Of a DNA stretch of 36,609 nt, positions 15,562-22,922 are shown piece by piece (positions within the stretch are counted from its first letter, which is position 1; every line of letters begins with the position of its first letter). The DNA is from Enhydrobacter aerosaccus. Lineage in GTDB: Bacteria > Pseudomonadota > Alphaproteobacteria > Reyranellales > Reyranellaceae. The notes below the pieces were generated by a model. That model saw only the letters and a program-made list of their open reading frames with translations, was not told where the DNA came from and made no database searches. Both the position numbers and the translations under genes were made by a program. Location of the stretch: NCBI GenBank assembly GCA_903915535.1, contig CAIWTJ010000305.1:1-36609 (forward strand), written 5' to 3'.

Positions 15562-17073
15562 TTACATTGTTGCGCCGATTTTCCACGGCTCGAACTCGTC
15601 GTCGCCGATGCCGAGCGCTTCGGATTTCGTCTTCTCGCCCGAAGCTGTTTTCACGATGAGTTCAAATATCCGCTTGCCGTTCTCCTGGATGGATTCCTCA
15701 CCGTCGACGATGGTCCCGCAGTTGATATCCATGTCGTCCGTCATGCGCCGGTAGAGCGCGCTGTTCGTCGCAAGCTTCAGCGACGGCGTGGGCTTGCAGC
15801 CGAATACGCTGCCCCGACCGGTGGTGAAGCACAGAACGTTGGCTCCTCCGGCAACTTGTCCAGTGGCGGACACCGGGTCGTACCCCGGCGAATCCATGTA
15901 GACAAAACCCTTGGCCGTGATCGGCTGGGCGTATTCGTAGACATCGACCAGGTTGGTCGTGCCGCCCTTCGCGACAGCGCCCAGCGACTTCTCGAGAATC
16001 GTCGTGAGGCCGCCCGCCTTGTTGCCCGGAGAGGGATTGTTGTTCATCTCGCCGCCGGTGCGGGCGCAATGGTCCTCCCACCATTTGATTCGCTTGACGA
16101 TCTTCTCGCCGACCTCGCGGCTCACCGCGCGGCGCGTCAGCAGATGCTCGGCGCCATAGATCTCCGGAGTCTCCGAGAGCACCGCCGTGCCGCCGTTCTG
16201 GACCAGCAGATCGACCGCCGCGCCGAGTGCGGGATTGGCCGAGATGCCCGAATACCCGTCCGACCCGCCACACTGCAGCGCCAGGATCAACTCGCTCACC
16301 GGCAGCGGCTCGCGCTTCACACTGTTGGCTTCCGGCAAGAGTTCCTTCAGGAAACCGACCGCGCGCATCACCGTCTTCGACACGCCGCCTTCGTCCTGGA
16401 TGGCCATCGGGATCAGCTTCGGCCCTTCCTTGAGTCCCTCGGCGTCCATCAGGCCGGAAATCTGGTTGGTCTCGCAGCCGAGTCCCAGCACCACGACCGC
16501 CGCCATGTTGGGATGACGCGTGTAGCCGCCGATCGTTCGGCGCAGCACGTCCATCTCGAGACCGGAGGCCGCCATGCCGCAACCGCCGCCGTGCGTCAGC
16601 GGCACGACGCCATCGATATTGGGATACTGCGCCAGCAGCGGCTCGAGCTGCCTGGCGATCATGCGACTGGTCGCGGCCGAGCAGTTCACCGTGGTCACGA
16701 TGCCGAGATAGTTGCGCGTGGCCGCGCGGCCGTCGGCACGGCGATAGCCCATGAAGGTTGCCGGGTTCTTCGCATAGTCGGTGGGATGAGCATCGGCGCA
16801 GAACGCATAGTCGCGCTCGAAATCGCCCATGACGCAGTTGTGCGTGTGGATGTGCGTGCCCGGCGGCAGATCCTCGGTCGCAAAGCCGATGATCTGATTG
16901 TACTTGCGCAGGGGCTCGCCCTTTTTCACCGCACGCGTCAGGATCTTGTGACCCGGTGGCACGCGGGTCGCGGCCGACACGCCAGGCTCGACGACGGTGT
17001 TGGGCAGGATGTCCATGCGCGCCACGACGACATTGTCGCTGGGGTGCAGGCGGATGACGATCGGTGCGGGCAT
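15562..17073 (-). CDS. UxaA/GarD family sugar-acid dehydratase
   Basis: A 503-residue protein of the altronate/galactarate dehydratase family. An N-terminal SAF domain (about 10-90, ending in THIHTHNCVMGDF) is joined to the large UxaA catalytic domain, seen in GYRRADGRAATRNYLGI, PLTHGGGCGM, LALQCGGSDGYSGI, and FTTGRGSVFGCKPTPSLKLATN. These Fe-dependent enzymes dehydrate D-altronate or D-galactarate to 2-keto-3-deoxy acids. AAGGAG precedes the ATG. It starts nine bases after the DapA-type aldolase gene, which could act on the product. Substrate choice (hexonate or hexarate) is not decided by what I can see. Confidence 0.9.
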   Translation of the reverse strand: MPAPIVIRLHPSDNVVVARMDILPNTVVEPGVSAATRVPPGHKILTRAVKKGEPLRKYNQIIGFATEDLPPGTHIHTHNCVMGDFERDYAFCADAHPTDYAKNPATFMGYRRADGRAATRNYLGIVTTVNCSAATSRMIARQLEPLLAQYPNIDGVVPLTHGGGCGMAASGLEMDVLRRTIGGYTRHPNMAAVVVLGLGCETNQISGLMDAEGLKEGPKLIPMAIQDEGGVSKTVMRAVGFLKELLPEANSVKREPLPVSELILALQCGGSDGYSGISANPALGAAVDLLVQNGGTAVLSETPEIYGAEHLLTRRAVSREVGEKIVKRIKWWEDHCARTGGEMNNNPSPGNKAGGLTTILEKSLGAVAKGGTTNLVDVYEYAQPITAKGFVYMDSPGYDPVSATGQVAGGANVLCFTTGRGSVFGCKPTPSLKLATNSALYRRMTDDMDINCGTIVDGEESIQENGKRIFELIVKTASGEKTKSEALGIGDDEFEPWKIGATM

Positions 17074-17082
17074 GGGAACTCC

Positions 17083-17994
17083 TTAAGCCGCGCGAGACTT
17101 GGCGGAAGACTGGGTGCGGATGGCATCGACGGCGGCGAAGATCGCGCGGCACTCCGCTTCGCCCAGAGACCGGAGCGGCGCGCGCATGCGGCTCCAGGCG
17201 ACGGGATCGTTGCGGCGATGGCCGACCAGCGCCTTCACAGCGGCGGTCACCGCATAGGGCAGCACGACCTCGATCATGGCGGCGACCATCGGCTCCTCGA
17301 TGCCGTTCACCGGCTTCTGCATGAGGTCCGGCGCGATGTTGGCGAGGCCGCAGATCGTGCCCGAGGCGCCGAGGTTCATGCCCTTGGCCAACAGGCGCTC
17401 GTCGCCGATCAGGATGTGCAGGTCGGCATGCTGCTTCAGAAGCGCCTGCGTGTTGTCCCAATCGCCGGACGAGTCCTTCACGCCCTTCACCTGGTTCGGA
17501 AAGGCCTTCTTGAGACGACCAACCAGGTCGACAGAGAGGCCGACCGCGGTGACCTGGGGGATGTGATAAAGGATGACGTTGCTCGCCTTGGGGCCGAGGC
17601 CGGTCAGCACGGCCGCGAACCAGTCGAACAGGCCCTCGTCGCCCGGGTTCTTGAAATAGAACGGCGGCGCCAGCAGGAAGCTCGGGCAGCCCAGCATCAG
17701 GCCTGCCCGGCCTTGCGCGATCGCGTCCTCGACGGAGGATGCCGCGATTCCGACGACGAGCTGCGTCTTCGCATCGACGCCGGCGCCAACCAGGGCGCCG
17801 AGCGCACGATTGCGCTCGTTGAGGCCCAGCATCGCGCCTTCGCCGGTGGTGCCGAACACCGTCAGGCTGTTGCAGCCGTCGGCCAGCGACTGAAGCCCGT
17901 GCGCCACGAAGCGCGGCAGATCGATCGCACGCTCCTCGGTGAACGGCGTGGCGAGGGCGACGGAGAGCCCGAAGCGGTTGGCGCGGAGCGGCAC
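17083..17994 (-). CDS. Dihydrodipicolinate synthase family aldolase/dehydratase
   Basis: A 303-residue class I aldolase of the DapA/NAL superfamily. The GTTGE motif is at 48-52, Tyr143 is in LYHIPQ, and Schiff-base Lys173 is in KGVKDSSGD. It is unlikely to be the lysine-biosynthesis DapA because of its pairing with a sugar-acid dehydratase nine bases downstream. A 2-keto-3-deoxy-gluconate aldolase or a 5-keto-4-deoxy-glucarate dehydratase would make sense; the motif GTTGEGA is closer to the aldolase branch than to the KdgD GGTGEF pattern. It is the first gene of the pair, with its promoter in the 108-bp gap upstream. Confidence 0.88.
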   Translation of the reverse strand: MPLRANRFGLSVALATPFTEERAIDLPRFVAHGLQSLADGCNSLTVFGTTGEGAMLGLNERNRALGALVGAGVDAKTQLVVGIAASSVEDAIAQGRAGLMLGCPSFLLAPPFYFKNPGDEGLFDWFAAVLTGLGPKASNVILYHIPQVTAVGLSVDLVGRLKKAFPNQVKGVKDSSGDWDNTQALLKQHADLHILIGDERLLAKGMNLGASGTICGLANIAPDLMQKPVNGIEEPMVAAMIEVVLPYAVTAAVKALVGHRRNDPVAWSRMRAPLRSLGEAECRAIFAAVDAIRTQSSAKSRAA

Positions 17995-18033
17995 GTTTGT
18001 TTCCTTCCCGGTGGATTTGGCCGGGAGGATAGC

Positions 18034-18066
18034 AAAAAGAAAGCGGGACGCCGAGGCGCCCCGCTT
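18034..18066 (-). terminator. Rho-independent terminator after the first YXWGXW gene
   Basis: On the minus strand agcggggcgcc and ggcgtcccgct pair over about 10 bp with one G-T wobble and a tight loop, followed by ttctttttgc, a good T tract. It sits 36 bp past the stop codon at 18103 and before the aldolase gene. Confidence 0.85.
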
Positions 18067-18102
18067 CCTTCTTCAGCCAACCGTATTAGGGCTATTTGGC
18101 GC

Positions 18103-18546
18103 CTAGCGACGGTAGGGGTTGTTCGGATGGTTGTCGTACCGGTCCGGCACGCCGTCATGGTCGCGGTCCGAGCGGGCCTGGTAGCGGTCGGGAATGCCGT
18201 CGCCGTTACGGTCCCAGCTGCTCGCGTGATAGCGCCAGCGCTCGTGGCCGCCCTCGACGTAACGCTCCCAGCGATCGGGAACGTAACGGTAGCCCGGACG
18301 CTCGGCGACGAAATGGCCGGGCGCCCAGACATGGCGGCTGCCCTCCCAGCTCCAGTAACCCGGAGCCCAGACGTAGCCGGCACGCGGAGCCGGAACCACC
18401 TCGTACAGCGGAGCGGGCGGCGGGGCGCCGATGCTGATGTTGACGCCGACCTCGGCTGCGGCCGGGGTCACCAGCGCCGGAGCGACGAGCGCCGTCGTGG
18501 AAATCGCCGCGGCGGCAAGAGTAACGAGCAGAGATCGCTTCATCAT
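18103..18546 (-). CDS. Secreted YXWGXW-repeat protein with DxDxDG-type C-terminus
   Basis: A 147-residue exported protein. A signal peptide (1 to about 31, ending PAAAE) precedes NISIGAPPPAPLYEVVPAPRAG and tandem aromatic motifs YVWAPGYW and HVWAPGHF, as in the YXWGXW family. The tail carries two DRNGDGIPDRY / DRDHDGVPDRYD segments like thrombospondin type 3 or EF-hand calcium loops. AGGAGG lies just before the double ATG (MMK). The function is unknown; proteins of this kind are small envelope or periplasmic components. It is a paralogue of the gene just upstream (18722-19138) and has its own terminator, so the two may be separate units. Confidence 0.85.
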   Translation of the reverse strand: MMKRSLLVTLAAAAISTTALVAPALVTPAAAEVGVNISIGAPPPAPLYEVVPAPRAGYVWAPGYWSWEGSRHVWAPGHFVAERPGYRYVPDRWERYVEGGHERWRYHASSWDRNGDGIPDRYQARSDRDHDGVPDRYDNHPNNPYRR

Positions 18547-18670
18547 AAAAGCCTCCTGTGCGGCCAGTGGGCCGCTCGACAGGTATTACGCTGGAGGCCC
18601 GCTGCGCGTGCCCTCCACTATCCAGGGAATTCGCGACACGCCTGCGCCTTGTTCCCCCCACAACGAGAAC

Positions 18671-18690
18671 GGGGCGCCCCTGGGCGCCCC
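18671..18690 (-). other. Perfect hairpin after the second YXWGXW gene
   Basis: A perfect 8- to 9-bp stem (ggggcgccc, short loop, ggcgcccc) lies about 30 bp past the stop at 18722. The following bases on the minus strand (gttctcgttgt) are only partly T-rich, so it may be a weak terminator or attenuate transcription into the next gene. Confidence 0.5.
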
Positions 18691-18721
18691 GCTTCCGATT
18701 TGGAGAATACGTGCGTGCAGA

Positions 18722-19138
18722 CTAGCGCCGCCCCTTGTCCGGACCGCGACCGTTGTCGGGATGTCCGTCATGGTTATGATCGCCCTTGTTGTCGCGCGGG
18801 CCGTCGTTGTCCCAGTGGCCGGCCTGGTGCTGCCAACGATCGCGATCGCCCTCGCGATGCGAGTCCCAGCGATCGGCGACCCAATGCTGGCCGGGACGAT
18901 CTTCGATCCAGCGGCCGGGGGCCCATTGATGAGTGTTGTTCTGGACCTCCCAGTAACCGGGAGCCCAGGCATAGCCCGGTCTCGGGGCAGGAACGACCTC
19001 GTACCGTGGCGCGGGCGGCGCACCGAGATTGATGTCCAGATTGATCTGGGCCGATGCGGGGGAGAACACGGCGGGAGCAACGATCACGCTGCACAGCGCC
19101 GTGGTTGCCATGAGGGCGAGAAGCGAACGAGTGAACAT
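18722..19138 (-). CDS. Secreted YXWGXW-repeat protein, paralogue of 18103-18546
   Basis: A 138-residue exported protein. The signal peptide ends near PASAQ; then NLDINLGAPPAPRYEVVPAPRPG, YAWAPGYW and HQWAPGRW match the paralogue position for position. The tail is His/Asp/Gly-rich (DNDGPRDNKGDHNHDGHPDNG), a decayed form of the DxDxDG segments of the other copy. The ATG at 19138 is chosen because CAGGAGGC lies nine bases upstream and the signal peptide begins there; an upstream ATG at 19180 adds 14 residues that break it. Function unknown. Metal binding by the tail is only an inference. Confidence 0.82.
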   Translation of the reverse strand: MFTRSLLALMATTALCSVIVAPAVFSPASAQINLDINLGAPPAPRYEVVPAPRPGYAWAPGYWEVQNNTHQWAPGRWIEDRPGQHWVADRWDSHREGDRDRWQHQAGHWDNDGPRDNKGDHNHDGHPDNGRGPDKGRR

Positions 19139-19218
19139 GGTGCCTCCTGAAAGGCACGGACGAACTGCCAACGCCTGCACACACTACGTGGGCACGCGGC
19201 CATAGTTCCCCCAACTCA

Positions 19219-19238
19219 ATAAAGGCGCGTGCCTTTAT
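19219..19238 (-). other. Perfect inverted repeat at the EamA stop codon
   Basis: ATAAAGGC / GCGT / GCCTTTAT is a perfect 8-bp palindromic stem overlapping the TAA of the EamA gene. The bases following on the minus strand are only weakly T-rich (TTGAGTT). It could be a short terminator or protect the 3' end. Confidence 0.4.
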
Positions 19239-20098
19239 CGCGCGACCAGCAGCACGATGACGCCCACTACGCTCACCACCATTCCCGCCAGCCCGATCGG
19301 ATGCATCTTCTCGCCTTTCAGGAAGAAGAAGCTGAGCACCACGGCGATCAGCGGAAAGAGCGCGACCAGCGGTGCCACTACGGTGATAGAGCCCAGTCCC
19401 AGTGCGGCGTAGAGAAGGAACGTCGCCGAGCCGTTGAACAGGCCGACCCCGGTGAACCAGAACACGCCCCGCCGGTCGGCGGGTCCGGCGCGCCAGGCGC
19501 GGCGGCCGACCAGCAAGAGGATCATGATCGTCGACATCGTGTAGCCGATCGCCGTTGCCGCCATCGGCTCATGCCACAGGCCGAGGCCGGTCTTGATCGC
19601 GGGCTGGACGGCGCCACGGATCATGGCGGCGCAAAGCGGCAGCAGCAGCACCCAGAGCGGCCACCGGCGGCCGCCCGCTCCACCGCGCAACGCGAGCAAT
19701 GCGACGCCCGCGATGACCAGCGCGAGGCCGGCCATCCTTCCATAACCCAGACGCTCGTCGAGGAAGACGACAGCACCCAGCACGGCGAAAAGCGGCGTCA
19801 CGTTGCCGACGGCGCCCGCCACGGCGGGACCGAGCTTCTCGTTCGACCGCACCGACAGGATCGACACGACGACGGGGAAGACCACGCCCACGGCCGCGAA
19901 GATCAGCGCGGCCCTAGTTTGGAAGGTGGCCGGGTCGACAAAAAGTATGGCGAAGAACCATGCGAGGATCGCCGATCCGCAGATACTATAAAGCGGCGAA
20001 CGCCACGACGGCATGGTCCGCAGCCCGTACTGGGTGAGGATCAGGGCAACCGCAAAGCAGACCGCGGCGGCCAAAGCCAGAAGGGCTGCCACACTCAT
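19235..20098 (-). CDS. EamA/DMT-superfamily transporter
   Basis: A 287-residue inner-membrane protein with about ten hydrophobic segments arranged as two EamA repeats (about 1-138 and 148-287). The repeats end in the typical LGAVVFLDERLGYGRMAGLALVIAGVALL and FFFLKGEKMHPIGLAGMVVSVVGVIVLL, the 'E-x-(x) ... G-x-x-L-I-x-x-G' pattern of drug/metabolite exporters. The substrate is unknown. The gene is divergent from the class IV aminotransferase with 46 bp between start codons, so the two probably share a regulatory region. Confidence 0.92.
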   Translation of the reverse strand: MSVAALLALAAAVCFAVALILTQYGLRTMPSWRSPLYSICGSAILAWFFAILFVDPATFQTRAALIFAAVGVVFPVVVSILSVRSNEKLGPAVAGAVGNVTPLFAVLGAVVFLDERLGYGRMAGLALVIAGVALLALRGGAGGRRWPLWVLLLPLCAAMIRGAVQPAIKTGLGLWHEPMAATAIGYTMSTIMILLLVGRRAWRAGPADRRGVFWFTGVGLFNGSATFLLYAALGLGSITVVAPLVALFPLIAVVLSFFFLKGEKMHPIGLAGMVVSVVGVIVLLVAR

Positions 20099-20144
20099 GG
20101 GAATCTGCTATTCCCGCCGGCTTCCGAGAGACGAGGAAACGACA

Positions 20145-21002
20145 ATGGACACGCTGACCTACTGGAACGAAACGTGGCACGAGGGCAACCCCGCAATCCT
20201 GGGCCCACGCGATCATGCTTTCTGGCTGGGGTCGATGGTGTTCGACGGCGGGCGCGCCTTCGGCGGCTGCGGCCCCGATCTCGACCTGCATGCCGCGCGG
20301 GTCTGCCGTTCGGCCAGGGCGCTCGGCCTCAAGCCGACGAAGACGCCCGAGGAAATCCTGAAGCTGATGCACGTGAGCGTGCGGCGCTTCGGCCCCAAGG
20401 TCGATCTATACGTCCGGCCGATGTTCTGGGCGACCAAGGGCGGCGCGGGACCCATCTCGGTCGATCCCGAGTCCACGCAGTTCCTGCTCTGCACCTATAT
20501 CTCCCCGATGCGCGCCGGCACGCCGCTGACGCTCGGCCTCTGCCGTTCGATCCGCCGGCCGACGCCCGAGAGCGCACCGACCGACGCCAAGGCCTCGTGC
20601 CTCTATCCCAACTCCTCGCGCGGCGTGGCCGAGATGCTGGAGCGCGGCTTCAACAACGGCATCGTGCTCGATGCCGTGGGCAACGTGGCGGAAACCTGCA
20701 GCTCGAATATCTTCCTCGCCAAGAACGGCAAGGTGGCGACGCCCATTCCCAACGGCACCTTCCTGGCCGGCATCACCCGCAACCGCACGATCTCGCTGCT
20801 GCGCAATGCCGGCGTCACGGTCGAGGAGCGCACGGTGCGCCCGGCCGAACTCGAGGATGCCGACGAGCTTTTCACCACAGGCAACGCGGGCAAGGTCCAG
20901 CCGGTCAACAAGTACGAGAGCCGCAACCTGCAGCCGGGTCCGATCGCCCGCCAGGCGCACGAGCTCTACCTCGCCTACGCCGAAACGCAGCGGGTGATCT
21001 GA
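20145..21002 (+). CDS. Class IV aminotransferase (branched-chain-aminotransferase-like)
   Basis: A 285-residue fold type IV PLP enzyme related to IlvE and D-amino acid transaminase. WLGSMVFDGGRAFGG is the usual N-terminal block, Lys149 (TDAKASCLYPNSSRG) is the PLP lysine, and EtCSSNIFLAKNGK followed by FLAGITRNRTISLL contains the phosphate-binding region. The normal K-x-x-x-N-Y after the lysine reads K-A-S-C-L-Y-P-N. The ATG at 20145 has GAGGAAAC upstream; a longer open frame to 20013 covers the divergent promoter. A role in amino-acid or keto-acid conversion is likely; the specific substrate is open. Confidence 0.9.
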   Translation: MDTLTYWNETWHEGNPAILGPRDHAFWLGSMVFDGGRAFGGCGPDLDLHAARVCRSARALGLKPTKTPEEILKLMHVSVRRFGPKVDLYVRPMFWATKGGAGPISVDPESTQFLLCTYISPMRAGTPLTLGLCRSIRRPTPESAPTDAKASCLYPNSSRGVAEMLERGFNNGIVLDAVGNVAETCSSNIFLAKNGKVATPIPNGTFLAGITRNRTISLLRNAGVTVEERTVRPAELEDADELFTTGNAGKVQPVNKYESRNLQPGPIARQAHELYLAYAETQRVI

Positions 21003-21041
21003 GCCGGAACCAGCGGCGGACGGTGGCGTTTTCCTGCTGAA

Positions 21042-21635
21042 ATGCGCCTTCAGGTCGTCCACGCCCATCCGCTGACCGACAGCTACAATCACGCGCTGTT
21101 CCGCGCGATCGTCGACACGCTGGAGACCAACGGCCACGAGGTCGTCGCGACCGACCTTTATCGCGAGGGCTTCCAGCCCGCGATGACCGAGCATGAGCGC
21201 GACACCTACATGCAGGAATCCTACGACCACAGCGCGGTCGCGGGCTATGTCGAGACCCTGAAGTCGGTGGACGGCATCATCCTGTGCTTTCCCCACTGGT
21301 GGTTCTCGATGCCCGCGATTCTGAAGGGCTGGGTCGACCGCGTCTGGGGACCGGGTATCGCCTTCGACTACGATCCCAAGGATCACCATCTCACGCCGGC
21401 GCTGCACAACATCCGCCTGTTCGGCGTGGTCACGAGCTATGGCTCGCCCTGGTGGATCGTTACGCTGTTCGCGGGCAATGCCGGGCGCAAGGTTCTCATG
21501 CGCGGCATGAAACCCCTGTGCGCCAAAGGCGTGAAGTCCTTTTATCTCGTGCACTACGACATGGATCATTCCACCGCGGCGTCGCGCAGCGCCTTCCTCG
21601 AGAAGGTGAAGGCAAGGATCGCGCGGCTGCGCTGA
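21042..21635 (+). CDS. NAD(P)H-dependent flavoprotein (NQO/KefF/MdaB-like)
   Basis: A 197-residue flavodoxin-fold quinone reductase-like protein. It opens with LQVVHAHPLTDSYNHAL, the phosphate-binding loop typical of NQO1/MdaB. The PHWWFSMPAILKGWVDRVWGPGIAFDY block is diagnostic, and SYGSPWWIV follows. It should bind FMN or FAD and reduce quinones or similar electrophiles with NAD(P)H in the cytoplasm. It starts 39 bp after the aminotransferase and is probably transcribed with it and the following DUF4345 gene. Confidence 0.92.
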   Translation: MRLQVVHAHPLTDSYNHALFRAIVDTLETNGHEVVATDLYREGFQPAMTEHERDTYMQESYDHSAVAGYVETLKSVDGIILCFPHWWFSMPAILKGWVDRVWGPGIAFDYDPKDHHLTPALHNIRLFGVVTSYGSPWWIVTLFAGNAGRKVLMRGMKPLCAKGVKSFYLVHYDMDHSTAASRSAFLEKVKARIARLR

Positions 21636-21666
21636 TCCAACCGGTCTGTGGGTCCGTAATCAAATC

Positions 21667-22089
21667 GTGAAACAGTCCTCGCCCTCGAAACACGCGCTGC
21701 AAGCCGCCGTCACTCTGGCCGCTGCCTTGCCCGTCTTCGCCAGCGCGTGGGACGTGGTGCACGGTCTGCAGGGCGCGGGCGCCTGGGCCACCAATCACGA
21801 GCGCTATCTTTCCGGCCTGCTGTTGGCGGTCGGGCTCGGTTTCTGGAGTACGATCCCGCACATCGAGCGGAAGGCCGCGCGCTTTCGGCTCCTCACCTTT
21901 GTCGTCGTGACCGGCGGCTTGTGTCGCCTGATGGGTGTTGTGCTGGGCGATCCCGCGTCACCGGCGGTGCTGGTCGCCCTCGTCATGGAACTGGGCGTCA
22001 CGCCTGCGCTTTGCTTCTGGCAAAGCCGGCTACTGCCGACCCGACCCAAATACTGGACCGTCCCTTTTTCGCCTCAATTCGACTCGTAA
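21667..22089 (+). CDS. DUF4345 family membrane protein
   Basis: A 140-residue protein with about four hydrophobic segments. The HERYLSGLLLAVGLGFWSTIPHIERKAARFRLLTF block and GGLCRLMGVVLGDPASP...LVMELGVTPALCFWQ are the DUF4345 pattern. The start is a GTG at 21667; no in-frame ATG is near the beginning of the family homology. The function of the family is unknown. It follows the flavoprotein by 31 bp, with which it is probably co-transcribed. Confidence 0.8.
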   Translation: MKQSSPSKHALQAAVTLAAALPVFASAWDVVHGLQGAGAWATNHERYLSGLLLAVGLGFWSTIPHIERKAARFRLLTFVVVTGGLCRLMGVVLGDPASPAVLVALVMELGVTPALCFWQSRLLPTRPKYWTVPFSPQFDS

Positions 22090-22143
22090 CTACCTCTCGA
22101 GGATCCCTGCGGCGGGATCTGCCCAGCCAAGAGGTGATGCGAC

Positions 22144-22353
22144 ATGCGTAACTATATCGTCCTGACCGCCATCCTCCTTTCTATCACCGCCTGCGGTGAC
22201 ACTTGGGGGCAGCGCGCCGTCACAGGCGGCGGTATTGGCGCAGCATCCGGCGCCGTCCTCGGCGCCGCGACCGGATTCAACCCGCTGCTCGGCGCCGTCG
22301 TGGGCGGCGCGGCCGGCGCCGGCATCGGAGCCGCAACCACGCCGCGCCGCTAG
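22144..22353 (+). CDS. Small glycine-zipper lipoprotein
   Basis: A 69-residue predicted lipoprotein. The signal ends in a lipobox (SITAC, Cys17), and residues 27-63 are a Gly/Ala zipper (GGGIGAASGAVLGAATG ... GAVVGGAAGAGIGAA) that should form a membrane-inserting helical hairpin. GAGGTG lies eight bases before the ATG. Such small proteins associate with the outer membrane or periplasmic face; the exact function is unknown. It converges on the PNPOx gene, 14 bp apart. Confidence 0.82.
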   Translation: MRNYIVLTAILLSITACGDTWGQRAVTGGGIGAASGAVLGAATGFNPLLGAVVGGAAGAGIGAATTPRR

Positions 22354-22367
22354 AGCGGATTTCGCGA

Positions 22368-22859
22368 CTACCTCATGCGCACCTGGGCATGCTCGCCCAT
22401 CTTCGGCGGCGTACCCGTTACCGCCGCCTTGGCCATCTCGAAGATCTTGGTCGCCTTGTTCTTCTTCACGTCCCAGTACTCGGCGTGGTTGATGGTCACA
22501 GCGATCAAGGCCAGGTCGGGATCGCCGACGCCGCCCGGAAACCAGGCCTGGTACAGCGAATTCCAGAGCGCGTTCTTCATCGCGGGATCGTTCACGACCC
22601 GCGCCGTGCCGGACACCGAGACATAGGCGTCACGGCCGGGGTCGCTGTAGGCCACGTTCACTTCCGGCGCGCTCGTGACGTCGAGCAGCGGCTCGCCGCT
22701 CTTCGACATGAAGAACCAGAGAACGCCGCCTTTTTCGTCGCGATTGAGCGTGGTCATCGGACGCGAATGCAGGTGACCGTTCGCATGATGCGCGGTGAAC
22801 ATGCCGAACTTGATGTCCTTGATCAGCTCCCAGAGCTTGGAAGTGGTATCGGTCTGCAT
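22368..22859 (-). CDS. Pyridoxamine 5'-phosphate oxidase-like general stress protein
   Basis: A 163-residue split-barrel flavin-binding protein of the 'general stress protein 26' group. The LWELIKDIKFGMFTAHHANGHLHSRPMT start, GGVLWFFMSKSGEPLLDV and VNVAYSDPGRDAYVSVSGTARVV segments are characteristic, as is WFPGGVGDPDLALIAVTINHAEYWD. It binds FMN, FAD or F420-like flavins in relatives; it lacks the PdxH C-terminal signature, so vitamin B6 oxidation is unlikely. GGAGGC precedes the ATG. It follows the SDR gene by 63 bp on the same strand. Confidence 0.92.
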   Translation of the reverse strand: MQTDTTSKLWELIKDIKFGMFTAHHANGHLHSRPMTTLNRDEKGGVLWFFMSKSGEPLLDVTSAPEVNVAYSDPGRDAYVSVSGTARVVNDPAMKNALWNSLYQAWFPGGVGDPDLALIAVTINHAEYWDVKKNKATKIFEMAKAAVTGTPPKMGEHAQVRMR

Positions 22860-22922
22860 GGTGTTGCCTCCGTGATGGGTTCACGAAAGCAACGACATCC
22901 GAACGACGATAGTTGCTGCCCT

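Noticed and set aside
15532-19032. A plus-strand open frame of 1166 codons
   Set aside because: It runs antisense through the dehydratase, the aldolase and part of the YXWGXW genes, each with clear family motifs. Its translation is rich in Arg, Gly, His and Ala without domains, as expected from GC-rich antisense frames.
22102-22119. GATCCC / GGGATC inverted repeat before the lipoprotein gene
   Set aside because: It is only 6 bp long with no T tract, and such short dyads are expected often in GC-rich DNA.
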